Program-made: the position numbers and the translations under genes
NCBI RefSeq assembly: GCF_947488715.1
Contig: NZ_CANLAG010000002.1
Location: forward strand, 1-64,000
Direction of reading: 5' to 3'
Length of the DNA: 64,000 nucleotides
Source of the DNA: an uncultured Tateyamaria sp.
Lineage (GTDB): Bacteria > Pseudomonadota > Alphaproteobacteria > Rhodobacterales > Rhodobacteraceae
The notes under the pieces: model-generated
Database searches by the model: none
Told to the model about the DNA's origin: nothing
Seen by the model: the letters and a program-made list of their open reading frames with translations, nothing else
Part shown: in pieces, positions 34,098 through 45,643 of the stretch
Numbering within the stretch: position 1 is the first letter of the stretch
How the letters are laid out: each line of letters opens with the position of its first letter

Positions 34098-34861
34098 CAT
34101 GCGGCAAGGGTCACGAGAATGACCAAGACGGTGATCTCGGTGGCGATCTGGGTCGCGCCGAGAATGTCACCTGTCTGACCGCCGATCTTCGTGCGCGCCA
34201 GTTTGGCCATGCCGCCCATGACACATCCCGCCGCCGCCACAGCGACAAGTCCAGCAGCACCTGCGCATAAAATCGCGCCAACAGCGCCGATCAGCACTGC
34301 GGCGCATGTCGGTCCAAAACTGGCGCTGCCGACGGAGCGCGACAGCCCGACGTCGCGAGCATGGGGCAGGGCGTACATGAGCGGCACCATCATCGCGCGG
34401 CTGACCATCAATGCCGCCAGCAAGCCGACCCAAGAGATGTCAGCCAATGCGGTCCAGCGCAGTCCCATGGCGATGATCAGGGCCAGAACGCCGTAGGCGC
34501 CGATGCGGCTGTCTTTCATGATCTCAAGGCGTCGCGTAATGTCGTGTCCGCCCCAAAGCCCATCTGCGGTGTCGGCAAACCCGTCTTCGTGCATGGCACC
34601 TGTCAGCATTGCCAGCGCGCCCAAGGTCACACCGGCAGTCAGCGGCGCGGGCACCCCCATTGCGGCAAGGCCACCAAATAAGGGCGAGAGGATCAGCGCC
34701 AGTATGAGGCCCACCAGCGGATAGGCCCAAACAGCGCGTGCACCGTTGGCAAAGGCCCGGTCCGGCAATGCGGGCAGCGGCAGCCGTGTCAGCAGAACAA
34801 GCGCGGCCGGTACGTCCCAAAGGCGGGCCGCAACGGGGATGTCGGTTTCTTTCTGTGGCAT
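34097..34861 (-). CDS. cobS: Adenosylcobinamide-GDP ribazoletransferase (cobalamin synthase)
   Basis: This 254-residue membrane enzyme joins adenosylcobinamide-GDP to alpha-ribazole in the last steps of vitamin B12 synthesis. The family motif GAMHEDGFADTADGLWGGHD, with its acidic residues, is present near residue 85, followed by RRLEIMKDSRIGAYG, and several membrane spans are visible. The start at 34861 was chosen over much longer upstream frames because MPQKETDIPVAARLW gives the normal length. It is divergent from cobT across a 71-base gap. Confidence 0.93.
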   Translation of the reverse strand: MPQKETDIPVAARLWDVPAALVLLTRLPLPALPDRAFANGARAVWAYPLVGLILALILSPLFGGLAAMGVPAPLTAGVTLGALAMLTGAMHEDGFADTADGLWGGHDITRRLEIMKDSRIGAYGVLALIIAMGLRWTALADISWVGLLAALMVSRAMMVPLMYALPHARDVGLSRSVGSASFGPTCAAVLIGAVGAILCAGAAGLVAVAAAGCVMGGMAKLARTKIGGQTGDILGATQIATEITVLVILVTLAA

Positions 34862-34932
34862 GTCCGGTCCTGACTTGCGGGCGCGTGCGCATTGGGTAAA
34901 GAGCGTGACAGCAACAGGCAAGGATGACGCAC

Positions 34933-35940
34933 ATGAGTTTTGACACACTGGACGGGCTTCGCGCTCTTTTGGCAGACATGCCTGTGGCAGATGATGCAGC
35001 GGTGGCAGGGGCCACGGAGCGGAACGGACAACTGACCAAGCCACCGGGTGCGTTGGGACGGCTGGAAGATCTGGCGATTTGGTATGCAGGCTGGCGCGGC
35101 GACGCACGCCCGCAGATCACAGCGCCTCAGGTCATCGTTTTTGCCGGAAACCACGGTGTTGCGGCGCGGGGCGTGTCTGCCTTTCCGCCGGAAGTCACTG
35201 TGCAGATGGTGGCGAATTTTGAACATGGTGGCGCGGCGATCAACCAATTGGCGCAGGCCTTTGGCGCGCGGATGGATGTGGTGGCGCTCGATCTGGACGT
35301 GCCAACGGCTGATTTCACGACGGGTCCTGCAATGAACGAGGTCGAAGCCGTTGCTGCCTTGCGCGCGGGCTGGGACGCGGTGGATGCGGGCGCGGACCTG
35401 TTGGTTGTGGGTGAGATGGGGATTGGCAACACGACCTCGGCTGCGGCCATTGCGGCGCGCCTCTTTGGCGGTGTTGCCGGGGACTGGACCGGGCGTGGGA
35501 CTGGTGTTGCGGATGATGCGCTGGCGTTGAAGACGCAGGTCGTCGACGATGGGTTGGCTGCACATGGTGCTGCGACCGATGGTTTGGATGTTTTGATGCG
35601 TTTGGGCGGGCGCGAGTTGGCCGGTATGGCTGGGGCCATAGCTCGGGCGCGTGCGCTGCGCATTCCGGTGATCATGGACGGGTTTATTTGTACGGCAGCT
35701 GCGGCCTGTTTGGAAAAGACGGTGGCCGGTGCGCTGGATCACGTGGTGGCTGGCCATCAGAGTGCTGAAGGGGCGCATGGTCGGATGTTGGAGGCTTTGG
35801 GCAAGGCGCCGCTCTTGTCGCTTGGGTTGCGACTGGGCGAGGGGTCAGGTGCTGCGTTGGCAATCGGGGTTTTGAAAGGCGCGATTGCCTGTCACTCCGG
35901 CATGTCGACCTTTGCAGAGGCGGGTGTGTCAGACGGTTGA
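34933..35940 (+). CDS. cobT: Nicotinate-nucleotide--dimethylbenzimidazole phosphoribosyltransferase
   Basis: This 335-residue enzyme makes alpha-ribazole phosphate, the lower-ligand precursor of cobalamin. [39 protein letters not shown], the catalytic-region [20 protein letters not shown] and the closing AEAGVSDG are typical of CobT/CobU. The ATG at 34933 was preferred to 34924 because an AAGGATG lies about 9 bases upstream. Pairing with the divergent cobS indicates a nucleotide-loop assembly unit. Confidence 0.94.
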   Translation: MSFDTLDGLRALLADMPVADDAAVAGATERNGQLTKPPGALGRLEDLAIWYAGWRGDARPQITAPQVIVFAGNHGVAARGVSAFPPEVTVQMVANFEHGGAAINQLAQAFGARMDVVALDLDVPTADFTTGPAMNEVEAVAALRAGWDAVDAGADLLVVGEMGIGNTTSAAAIAARLFGGVAGDWTGRGTGVADDALALKTQVVDDGLAAHGAATDGLDVLMRLGGRELAGMAGAIARARALRIPVIMDGFICTAAAACLEKTVAGALDHVVAGHQSAEGAHGRMLEALGKAPLLSLGLRLGEGSGAALAIGVLKGAIACHSGMSTFAEAGVSDG

Positions 35941-35942
35941 GC

Positions 35943-35987
35943 CGGTGGGTGCTCTGTTTTGCTGACGCAAAAGGCGCCCACCCACCG
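35943..35987. terminator. Nested hairpin between convergent cobT and the antiporter gene
   Basis: CGGTGGGTG (35943-35951) pairs with CACCCACCG (35979-35987). Inside this stem a second perfect hairpin is formed by TTTTGC (35957-35962) and GCAAAA (35967-35972). It lies between two convergent stops and can serve both strands, although T runs are short. Confidence 0.7.
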
Positions 35988-36011
35988 ACCCTTTTGGGGC
36001 AAGTTTAGTTT

Positions 36012-37886
36012 TCAGGCGCGCTTAGGTTCTTCCTGGCGGGCGGACAACGCGGCTTCGAGGGTCTTTTCAAGGGACTTGGCCCGTTCGACATAGGCGTCAT
36101 TTTTGGATGCGGGAATGTCTGGGTTCCAGACTTCGGCCAGTTGCCGGACAGCATCGCGGTCATGGGCGTAGAACACGCGCTCGGCTTCGGCGGCTTCGTA
36201 TTCGGTGAGGCCCAGATTTTCGAGCGCATAGCGGCCTGCGCGCAGCGAGCTGTCGAACATTTCGCGCACGATGTCGTCAGCGCCTGCCTGGTAGAGTTTG
36301 TAGACATGCACCCGGTCATAGGCGCGGGCGATGATGTGCAGGTTGGGACGTTCCTTGCGGGCATAGGCCACGAGTTTGGTGGCCACGTTCGGATCGTCCA
36401 GCGCCACAACCAGGATGCGCGCGTGGTGCAGGCCGGCCGCGTGCAGGATGTCAGGGCGGCTGGGGTCGCCCAGAAACCCCTTGAACCCAAAGCGGCGCAT
36501 CAGTGCGATGGTTTCCATGTCGTGATCCAGCACAACGGTTTTGAAGCCTGAACCTTGCAGCAGTCGGTTTACGATTTGGCCGAACCTGCCGATGCCTGCG
36601 ATGATCACCGGGCCTTCGGTGTCGATGGTGTCGGCCTCGACTTCTTCGGACGTGTCGCCCATGCGGCGTGTGATCAATTCGTAGAGGATGAACAGCAGCG
36701 GCGTGATCAGCATGGTCAGTGCCACCACGAGCAGCAGCGTCTCAGCGACCCCGCGGGGCAGGATGCCCTGACCCACGGAGAAGGCGACGAGGACGAAGCC
36801 GAACTCGCCCGCCTGAGCAAGGCCCAAGGTAAAGAGCCAGCGGTCGCGGCCGGCTATGGCAAAGGCACGGGCCAGACCGTAGAGGACGGCACCTTTGATC
36901 GTGATCACAAGGATGGCCATGGACAGCAGGGCGGGCCAGTCTTCGAACAGCAGCGTGAAATTGATGCCTGCGCCCACTGTGATGAAGAAGAGGCCCAGCA
37001 GCAGCCCCTTGAACGGTTGGAGGTCGGATTCCAGTTCGTGCCGGAATTCTGAGCTGGCCAGCACGACGCCCGCGAGGAAGGCGCCGAGCGCAGGCGACAG
37101 GCCCACCAACATCATCAGGAACGAGATCGATACCACGATCAACAACGCAAGCGCGGTGTACATTTCCGGCAAGCGTGCAGCGTGGATAAAGCGGAAGACC
37201 GGGCGTGTCAGGAACACACCTGCAAAGATCACTGCACCGATTGCCGCGATTGTAACGAGGGTCACGCCCCAGGCGGGCAGGCCGTCAACGAGGCTCATCG
37301 CGGCGTGGCCGTGGCCATGTCCGTCGGCGGCGTTACGCGCGATCGAGCCATCTGCGCTGATTGTCATCGGCAGCGTGACGACAAGCAGCGGCAGAAAGGC
37401 GAGGATGGGGATGACGGCGATATCCTGAGTGAGCAGCACGGAGAACACGTTGCGCCCGCCATTGGTTTGCATCAGCCCCTTTTCCGACAGGGTTTGCAGC
37501 ACAATGGCCGTGGACGACAGCGCCAGTGTCAGCCCGATGGCGAGCGCCACGCCCCAAGGCTGGCCGTAGGCCATGGCAACCCCCATCAGGGCCAGCGCCG
37601 AGATTGTCACCTGCATCCCGCCGAGGCCCAGCAGCTTGTGCCGCATGTCCCAGAGCGCGCGCGGTTCCAGCTCCAACCCGATGAGGAACAGCATCATCAC
37701 CACGCCGAATTCTGCAAAATGCTGCAGGTCTTCGGTTTCGGACCCGACCAGGCCCAGGACAGGCCCGACAATGATCCCGGCGGCGAGATAGCCCAATACC
37801 GATCCGAGGCCCAGCCGCGCGGCGATGGGTACGGCGATGACAGCGGCAGCGAGGTAGATTGACGCCTGGTAGAGGAAGCTTTCCAT
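36012..37886 (-). CDS. Kef-type monovalent cation:proton antiporter with RCK domain
   Basis: This 624-residue CPA2-family antiporter has about 12 membrane spans (for example AEFGVVMMLFLIGLELEPRA, which carries the LELEP motif, and LTQDIAVIPILAFLPL with its Gln-Asp). After about residue 400 comes a cytosolic RCK/TrkA-N nucleotide-binding domain with VIIAGIGRFGQIVNRLL. A His-rich loop (DGHGHGHA) lies between spans. It is expected to exchange K+ for H+ in protective acidification or osmotic control. No KefF/KefG ancillary gene is adjacent, so it is not named KefB or KefC. Confidence 0.9.
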   Translation of the reverse strand: MESFLYQASIYLAAAVIAVPIAARLGLGSVLGYLAAGIIVGPVLGLVGSETEDLQHFAEFGVVMMLFLIGLELEPRALWDMRHKLLGLGGMQVTISALALMGVAMAYGQPWGVALAIGLTLALSSTAIVLQTLSEKGLMQTNGGRNVFSVLLTQDIAVIPILAFLPLLVVTLPMTISADGSIARNAADGHGHGHAAMSLVDGLPAWGVTLVTIAAIGAVIFAGVFLTRPVFRFIHAARLPEMYTALALLIVVSISFLMMLVGLSPALGAFLAGVVLASSEFRHELESDLQPFKGLLLGLFFITVGAGINFTLLFEDWPALLSMAILVITIKGAVLYGLARAFAIAGRDRWLFTLGLAQAGEFGFVLVAFSVGQGILPRGVAETLLLVVALTMLITPLLFILYELITRRMGDTSEEVEADTIDTEGPVIIAGIGRFGQIVNRLLQGSGFKTVVLDHDMETIALMRRFGFKGFLGDPSRPDILHAAGLHHARILVVALDDPNVATKLVAYARKERPNLHIIARAYDRVHVYKLYQAGADDIVREMFDSSLRAGRYALENLGLTEYEAAEAERVFYAHDRDAVRQLAEVWNPDIPASKNDAYVERAKSLEKTLEAALSARQEEPKRA

Positions 37887-37905
37887 GTCGGTCTCCGTCG
37901 TCGGA

Positions 37906-38361
37906 TCAGGTCGGCAGCGGCCCGTCGCGTTTGAGGTGGTCCATGACGATCTGGCTGTGCACCCGCGCGACAGCGGGATGGGGCAGCAGGATGTCGTGTA
38001 TTAACGTGTTCAGGGCGGCGAGATCGGTGCAGTACACGCGCAACAGATAATCCGCATCGCCGGTCAATGTCCAAGCACTTGTGACCTGTGGTTGTGCATT
38101 GATCAACCGGGCAAAGCCTACGGCGTGTTCTGGCCCATGTGTGGCCAGATGCACTTGAACAAACCCTTGCACCCCGAGGCCCAGTTTGGCCGCGTCGAGC
38201 CGGGCGACATAGGCCTCGATGTATCCTTCGGCCTCCAGACGTTGCTTGCGGCGGCCAATCTGGCTGGCCGACAGGTTCAACGCCTCGCTAAGCTCCTGCG
38301 CGGTCAGAGAGGCGTCACGTTGCAAGGCGGCCAAAAGGCGGGTGTCTGTGCTGTCCAGCAT
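37906..38361 (-). CDS. Lrp/AsnC-family transcriptional regulator
   Basis: This 151-residue regulator has an N-terminal helix-turn-helix (LTAQELSEALNLSASQIGRR, then RLEAEGYI) and a C-terminal RAM ligand-binding domain (VTSAWTLTGDADYLLRVYCT). The start at 38361 (MLDSTDTRLL) fits the family length; longer frames upstream are not family-like. It is divergent from hppD, so it probably senses an aromatic amino acid or a tyrosine-derived keto acid; that ligand is inference. Confidence 0.9.
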   Translation of the reverse strand: MLDSTDTRLLAALQRDASLTAQELSEALNLSASQIGRRKQRLEAEGYIEAYVARLDAAKLGLGVQGFVQVHLATHGPEHAVGFARLINAQPQVTSAWTLTGDADYLLRVYCTDLAALNTLIHDILLPHPAVARVHSQIVMDHLKRDGPLPT

Positions 38362-38390
38362 GTGCGGTAGTCTCGCGTTAAATAACAGAA

Positions 38391-38409
38391 ATGTGCGGGT
38401 TTCGCGCAT
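38391..38409. promoter_or_regulatory. Imperfect inverted repeat, candidate Lrp operator
   Basis: ATGTGCG (38391-38397) and CGCGCAT (38403-38409) form a 7-bp inverted repeat with one mismatch and a 5-base spacer, between the divergent lrp and hppD genes. Size and place suit a dimer of the Lrp-type regulator. Confidence 0.4.
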
Positions 38410-38497
38410 CTTTTGAAAGACCACACTGGGAGAATGCGCGCTATTGCCGCGGCACACGGGGTATTCTGTGCGCAGACACCCGAGCAGGAGACAGCAA

Positions 38498-39592
38498 ATG
38501 GGACCCTTTCCGCACAACGCCCCCAAGTCGAAGATCACCGCAGACAATCCGATGGGCACAGACGGGTTTGAGTTCGTCGAATTTGCGCACCCTGAGCCGG
38601 AGGCCCTGCGCGAGGTGTTCACCCAGATGGGCTATGCCCGTGTGGCGCGGCACAAGACACGTGACATTGAGCTGTGGCAGCAAGGGGATATCACCTATGT
38701 CCTGAACGCGGACCCAGGCAGTTTTGGCGCGCAGTTCGTGGATGCGCACGGGCCTTGCGCGCCGTCGATGGGGTGGCGGGTTGTGGATGCACAGCACGCC
38801 TTTGAAAGGGCGGTGCAGCTGGGCGCCAAACCCTATGAGGGTGCGGGCAAGGTGCTGGACGTGCCTGCCATCTACGGCATCGGCGGCAGCCTGATCTATT
38901 TCGTGGACCAGTATTACGAAACATCGCCTTACAACGACGCCTACGAATGGCTGGAGCAGTCCAAGCCGCGCGGCGTGGGGTTCTTTTACCTCGATCACCT
39001 CACGCACAATGTCCACAAGGGCAATATGGACACATGGTTCCGGTTCTACGGCGACCTGTTCAACTTCAAGGAAATCCGGTTCTTTGACATCGAGGGCAAA
39101 TTCACCGGGCTGTTCAGTCGCGCGCTGACGTCGCCCTGTGGGCGCATCCGTATCCCGATCAACGAAGATCGTGGCGAAACCGGGCAGATCGTGGCGTACC
39201 TCAAGAAGTACAAGGGCGAGGGCATTCAGCACATCGCAGTTGGGTCGGATGACCTTTATGACAGCACCGATGCGATTGCGGGCAACGGGCTAAAGTTCAT
39301 GCCTGGCCCACCTGCCACCTATTACGCGCTCAGCAAGGATCGCGTGGTGGGACACGACGAGCCGCTGGACCGGATGCAGCGTCACGGCATCCTGATTGAT
39401 GGCGAAGGCGTCGTGGATGGCGGAGAAACAAAGATCCTGCTTCAGATATTTTCCAAAACGGTGATTGGCCCGATCTTTTTCGAGTTCATTCAGCGCAAGG
39501 GTGATGACGGATTTGGCGAGGGGAACTTCAAGGCGCTGTTTGAAAGCATCGAGCAAGAGCAGATTGACAGCGGCGAATTGGTGACGGATTGA
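38498..39592 (+). CDS. hppD: 4-hydroxyphenylpyruvate dioxygenase
   Basis: This 364-residue non-heme iron enzyme converts 4-hydroxyphenylpyruvate to homogentisate in tyrosine breakdown. Two VOC modules are seen: FEFVEFAHPEPEALREVFTQ and, in the second, FFYLDHLTHNVHKG with the first iron His, GIQHIAVGSDDLYDS with the second His, and FEFIQRKGDDGFGEGNFKAL with the Glu ligand and the closing catalytic segment. The ATG at 38498 follows CAGGAG. The divergent Lrp regulator probably controls it. Confidence 0.95.
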   Translation: MGPFPHNAPKSKITADNPMGTDGFEFVEFAHPEPEALREVFTQMGYARVARHKTRDIELWQQGDITYVLNADPGSFGAQFVDAHGPCAPSMGWRVVDAQHAFERAVQLGAKPYEGAGKVLDVPAIYGIGGSLIYFVDQYYETSPYNDAYEWLEQSKPRGVGFFYLDHLTHNVHKGNMDTWFRFYGDLFNFKEIRFFDIEGKFTGLFSRALTSPCGRIRIPINEDRGETGQIVAYLKKYKGEGIQHIAVGSDDLYDSTDAIAGNGLKFMPGPPATYYALSKDRVVGHDEPLDRMQRHGILIDGEGVVDGGETKILLQIFSKTVIGPIFFEFIQRKGDDGFGEGNFKALFESIEQEQIDSGELVTD

Positions 39593-39605
39593 GACGGCTT
39601 GGGCG

Positions 39606-42155
<2,550 letters not shown>

Positions 42156-42321
42156 ACTGGGCCTTTAGCAATTTCAAGTCATGGATGGAATGGCATCCAT
42201 CGTCGCGGTCAGGATAAAGCAGGACTTTGCCCATGCAAAGCAAAAGCCCACCGATGTGGTTGAGTTCTGTGTCGGGACAGGCTCACATGCGGCTGCGCAT
42301 GGCGCACCACACAGGAGCAGG

Positions 42322-43002
42322 ATGAATATGAGATCATGGATGATGGCCGGTATCGTGACGCTGGCGATGACAACGGCGGGGCTGGCGCAGGACGCGACGG
42401 GCACCGTGTCGGTGGTGGGCGAAGGCCAGTCGACAGCCGTGCCGGACATGGCTGTGATCTCGCTTGGGGTGACGCACAGCGATGCGTCGGCCAAGGCGGC
42501 AATGGACCGGGTCAGCGCCGACGCGCGGGCGCTTTTGGGGGTGCTCGAAGCGTTCGGCGTCATGCCACGTGATGTCCAGACCGAGCAGGTGGGTGTGCAA
42601 CCGCTGTGGAACAACGACCACGGGCACCGTCACATCGCGGGTTATGTGGCGCGCAACGGTGTGTCGGTGCGTGTCCGCGACCTGTCCCAACTGGGTGCGG
42701 TCATCGACGCGGCCCTGAATGTCGGTTCAAATGACTTTGGCGGGGTGCAATTCCAGCTGTCCGATCCGGCCCCTGCGATGGCAGAGGCGCGGGCGGCAGC
42801 GGTGCGTGACGCCCGCGCACGCGCCAGCCAGATGGCCGCGGCGGCAGAGGTCGCGCTGGGCCCCATTGTCACGATGTCCGAAGCGGGCGCAGGTGGCCGC
42901 CCGGAAATGTTCGCCGCCGCGCGGTCTGCGGATGTGCCCATTGCAAGTGGCGAAGTGTCGGTGACCGCGCGGGTCGCGGTCACCTTTGGTTTGCTGCCCT
43001 GA
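42322..43002 (+). CDS. Secreted SIMPL-domain protein (DUF541)
   Basis: This 226-residue protein has a Sec signal peptide (MMAGIVTLAMTTAGLAQ) and a single SIMPL domain: GTVSVVGEGQSTAVPDMAVI, VSVRVRDLSQLGAVIDAALN and ARAAAVRDARARASQMAAAA follow the DUF541 pattern. These periplasmic proteins have no settled function; some relate to oxidative stress. The ATG at 42322 follows AGGAGCAGG and begins the signal peptide. Confidence 0.85.
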   Translation: MNMRSWMMAGIVTLAMTTAGLAQDATGTVSVVGEGQSTAVPDMAVISLGVTHSDASAKAAMDRVSADARALLGVLEAFGVMPRDVQTEQVGVQPLWNNDHGHRHIAGYVARNGVSVRVRDLSQLGAVIDAALNVGSNDFGGVQFQLSDPAPAMAEARAAAVRDARARASQMAAAAEVALGPIVTMSEAGAGGRPEMFAAARSADVPIASGEVSVTARVAVTFGLLP

Positions 43003-43015
43003 ACGGGCGCTATAG

Positions 43016-44308
43016 TCAGCTGACGGCCTTGGACAGCGCCTGATCCAGATCGGCAATCAGGTCGTCGGCATCCTCTGTACCGATAGACACGCGCACCACT
43101 TCGGGTGCGGCGCCCGCTGCGCGTTGCTGTTCGACGGTCAACTGGCGGTGCGTGGTCGAGGCCGAGTGGATGATGAGCGAACGCGCATCGCCGAGGTTGG
43201 CGACATGGCTAAAGATCTCCAGCGCGTTCACCAGTTTGACGCAGGCGTCATAGCCACCCTTAACCGCAAAGGTGAACAGGCCACCCGCACCGCGCGGGCA
43301 AATCTTGGCCACGCGGTCGAAATAGGGCGAGCTTTCGAGGCCTGCGTAAGTGACGTAGTCCACGCGGTCGTCTGCTTCGAGCCAGTTGGCGATTTTGACG
43401 GCGTTTTCCACGTGGCGGTCCATGCGCAGGGACAGGGTTTCTGTTCCCATCAGCGTATAGTGCGCCGCTTGCGGGTTCATGGTCATGCCCAGGTCGCGCA
43501 AACCGATTGCGATACCGTGGAAGGTGAAGGCCAGCGGACCAAAGGTCTCGTGGAACTTCAGGCCGTGATAGGCCTGTTCCGGGGCCGACAGGGACGGGAA
43601 CTTGTCATTCGCGGACCAGTCGAATTTGCCGGAGTCGACGACGCAACCGCCTGTGACGGTGCCGTTGCCCGTCAGGTATTTGGTTGTCGAGTGCACCACC
43701 AGCGTCGCGCCATGTTCGATGGGGCGGCAAAGGTACGGCGTGGCCGACGTGTTGTCGACAATCAGCGGGATTTCGGCCGCATCCGCGATGGCGGCAATGG
43801 CGTCGAGGTCGGTGATGTAGCCGCCGGGGTTCGCAATGGATTCGCAGAACACGGCGCGCGTGTTTTCGTCGATGGCGGCCTTGACCGCGTCCAGATCGTC
43901 AAAGTCGACAAAGGTCGCCTCCCACCCAAACCGTTTGATGGTCTGGCTGAACTGGGTGACCGTGCCGCCATAGAGGCGCGTTGACACAACCACATTCAGG
44001 CCCGGTGCCATCAGCGGGAACAGTGCCATGATCTGTGCCGCGTGGCCCGATGAACAGCACACACCGCCAACGCCGCCCTCGAGTGTGGCAATGCGTTCCT
44101 GCAATACGGCCACAGTGGGGTTGGTCAGACGCGAGTAGATATAGCCAACCTCTTGCAAGTTAAACAGCGCCGCCGCGTGTTCGGCATCGCGGAACACGTA
44201 TGCTGTGGACTGGTAAATCGGTGTTTGCCGCGCACCGGTGGCGGGGTCTGGCCGCGCGCCAGCGTGGATCTGAAGGGTGTCAAAACCGTATTTTGGGCCG
44301 TCGTTCAT
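43016..44308 (-). CDS. metY: O-acetylhomoserine aminocarboxypropyltransferase (sulfhydrylase)
   Basis: This 430-residue PLP enzyme makes homocysteine directly from O-acetylhomoserine and sulfide. Its motifs are YGFDTLQIHAGARPDPATGA, SSGHAAQIMALFPL, VDNTSATPYLCRPIEHGATL and the PLP-Lys motif VVHSTTKYLTGNGTVTGG. The length and the insert before LIIHSASTTHRQLT distinguish it from cystathionine synthases. The start at 44308 (MNDGPKYGF) fits the family better than upstream frames. No SAM riboswitch was recognised in its leader. Confidence 0.93.
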   Translation of the reverse strand: MNDGPKYGFDTLQIHAGARPDPATGARQTPIYQSTAYVFRDAEHAAALFNLQEVGYIYSRLTNPTVAVLQERIATLEGGVGGVCCSSGHAAQIMALFPLMAPGLNVVVSTRLYGGTVTQFSQTIKRFGWEATFVDFDDLDAVKAAIDENTRAVFCESIANPGGYITDLDAIAAIADAAEIPLIVDNTSATPYLCRPIEHGATLVVHSTTKYLTGNGTVTGGCVVDSGKFDWSANDKFPSLSAPEQAYHGLKFHETFGPLAFTFHGIAIGLRDLGMTMNPQAAHYTLMGTETLSLRMDRHVENAVKIANWLEADDRVDYVTYAGLESSPYFDRVAKICPRGAGGLFTFAVKGGYDACVKLVNALEIFSHVANLGDARSLIIHSASTTHRQLTVEQQRAAGAAPEVVRVSIGTEDADDLIADLDQALSKAVS

Positions 44309-44474
44309 GTCGTCTGTCCTCTGCCAGGCAATTTCTGCACCATCGTTAGGCAATGGCGCGAGGCGGAGCAAGGCAGAGCGGGAATAATGCTGTGCGCATA
44401 CTCATCATATATGTTGCAATCTGCATATGCATCATGTATGAATCGTGCCAGTTATCGTCAAAAGGAGCCTGGAA

Positions 44475-45059
44475 ATGGCCGATACGGAAACTCTGACCCC
44501 AGACACCGCCACGCCGTCACGCGGCAAACGCGCGGCCAAGCTGGAAAAACTGAAACAGGCGGACACCATCAACTTTGCCGTTGATCCTGCGGTACGCACG
44601 TATCTCGCGCAGACAGCCAAGGCCGAGGGCCTCGACCTGTCGCACCTGATGCAGAAAATCGTCGAAGGTTATGTGATCGACACCGCGCCTGCGGATCTGG
44701 CCCTGTCCAAACGACTGGCGGCCAAGCGCACTGTGATCGACACGGTGCAGGCGACGGCCACGAAACTGGATGCCGATGGCGCCTTCGACGCGGATTTCAT
44801 CCTGAAGGTCGTGAACACGGCGGCGGCGGATGCTGCGTTTACCACAGCCTACGAGACTGCGACCGCAGCGGACGGCGAGAGCGAGAAGGCCGTCGCACGG
44901 GCGCGCCGCGTGCGCACCGCGCTGAACCAACAGCTGGGGCGCGTGATCAAACGCACAGTGGGTGCCAAAAGTGTACGCAAGGAAACGGGCGGTATTGCAC
45001 GTGGAACGGCCACGGATGCGTTGATCGCGACCTATACATTGCTGGCCAAACCCGCCTGA
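44475..45059 (+). CDS. Hypothetical protein with ribbon-helix-helix-like N-terminal region
   Basis: This 194-residue basic protein is not recognised. Residues 31-75 (INFAVDPAVRTYLAQTAKAE, then SHLMQKIVEGYVID) have the strand-helix-helix pattern of ribbon-helix-helix DNA-binding domains, and the C-terminal half is Ala/Lys/Arg-rich and helical. The ribosome site AAAGGAG is excellent. The leader is AT-rich and carries a perfect palindrome TGCATATGCA at 44422-44431, a possible self-operator. DNA binding is inference. Confidence 0.6.
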   Translation: MADTETLTPDTATPSRGKRAAKLEKLKQADTINFAVDPAVRTYLAQTAKAEGLDLSHLMQKIVEGYVIDTAPADLALSKRLAAKRTVIDTVQATATKLDADGAFDADFILKVVNTAAADAAFTTAYETATAADGESEKAVARARRVRTALNQQLGRVIKRTVGAKSVRKETGGIARGTATDALIATYTLLAKPA

Positions 45060-45087
45060 GTCAAACCAAACGGCGTGGCGGCTGCGA

Positions 45088-45516
45088 TTACGCGGTCGCC
45101 ATGGCTGGCATGTCGTCGTTCACCTCGGGAAAGGCCTGAACGGTGTAGTCGACCATTTCGATCTTGGGAAACAGCGCGCCGGTTTCCTGAAACAGGACAT
45201 AGCGGACTTGGCTTGTGCGCATGCAGACGCCTGCGTGGTCAAAGTGGTCCCATTCCACCCAGACATTTGAGTATCCCCGGATCGTCATGCCTTCGGCGAC
45301 GATGCGTGGCGTGATCCGATCAACGCCATTCGCTTTGCAGGCCTGATGGTACAATGCCAGGCCTTCGGACAATGTGCCTGTGCTGCCAAAAACGACCAAC
45401 CCATGATCCGAGTAATAGGGCATGGGGTAGACAAAATGTTCGGCCACCTGAACCAGATGTCCCGCACAAAAGGCGTGCGCAAGCCGCTCCAGAAACTGTT
45501 GGTGGGAGGCGGACAT
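45088..45516 (-). CDS. NTF2-like fold protein
   Basis: This 142-residue protein has the helix-helix-sheet pattern of the NTF2/SnoaL fold: HQQFLERLAHAFCAGHLVQV at the start, then HFVYPMPYYSDHGLVVFGST and strands VWVEWDHFDH and TSQVRYVLFQ. No catalytic pair can be assigned. The start at 45516 has a GGAGGGA ribosome site. It stands alone between a plus-strand hypothetical gene and the next minus-strand gene. Confidence 0.6.
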   Translation of the reverse strand: MSASHQQFLERLAHAFCAGHLVQVAEHFVYPMPYYSDHGLVVFGSTGTLSEGLALYHQACKANGVDRITPRIVAEGMTIRGYSNVWVEWDHFDHAGVCMRTSQVRYVLFQETGALFPKIEMVDYTVQAFPEVNDDMPAMATA

Positions 45517-45643
45517 GACGTCCCTCCGTATCATGTTGAAAAAGGTATTTGCCTTACGGGTCACATAAGGACGGGATAGGACGGCGTCACGGGGCGGGGC
45601 CATGGTGGCGCGCGCATACCCGCTATGTTCCGCAGCGTCAGTT

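Noticed and set aside
34862-34932. Possible cobalamin riboswitch between cobS and cobT
   Set aside because: The gap is only 71 bases, too short for a B12 aptamer, and no B12-box-like sequence is present.
44309-44474. Possible SAM riboswitch upstream of metY
   Set aside because: The minus-strand leader was read for SAM-II, SAM/SAH and SAM-V core bases and none was found; short hairpins alone were not enough.
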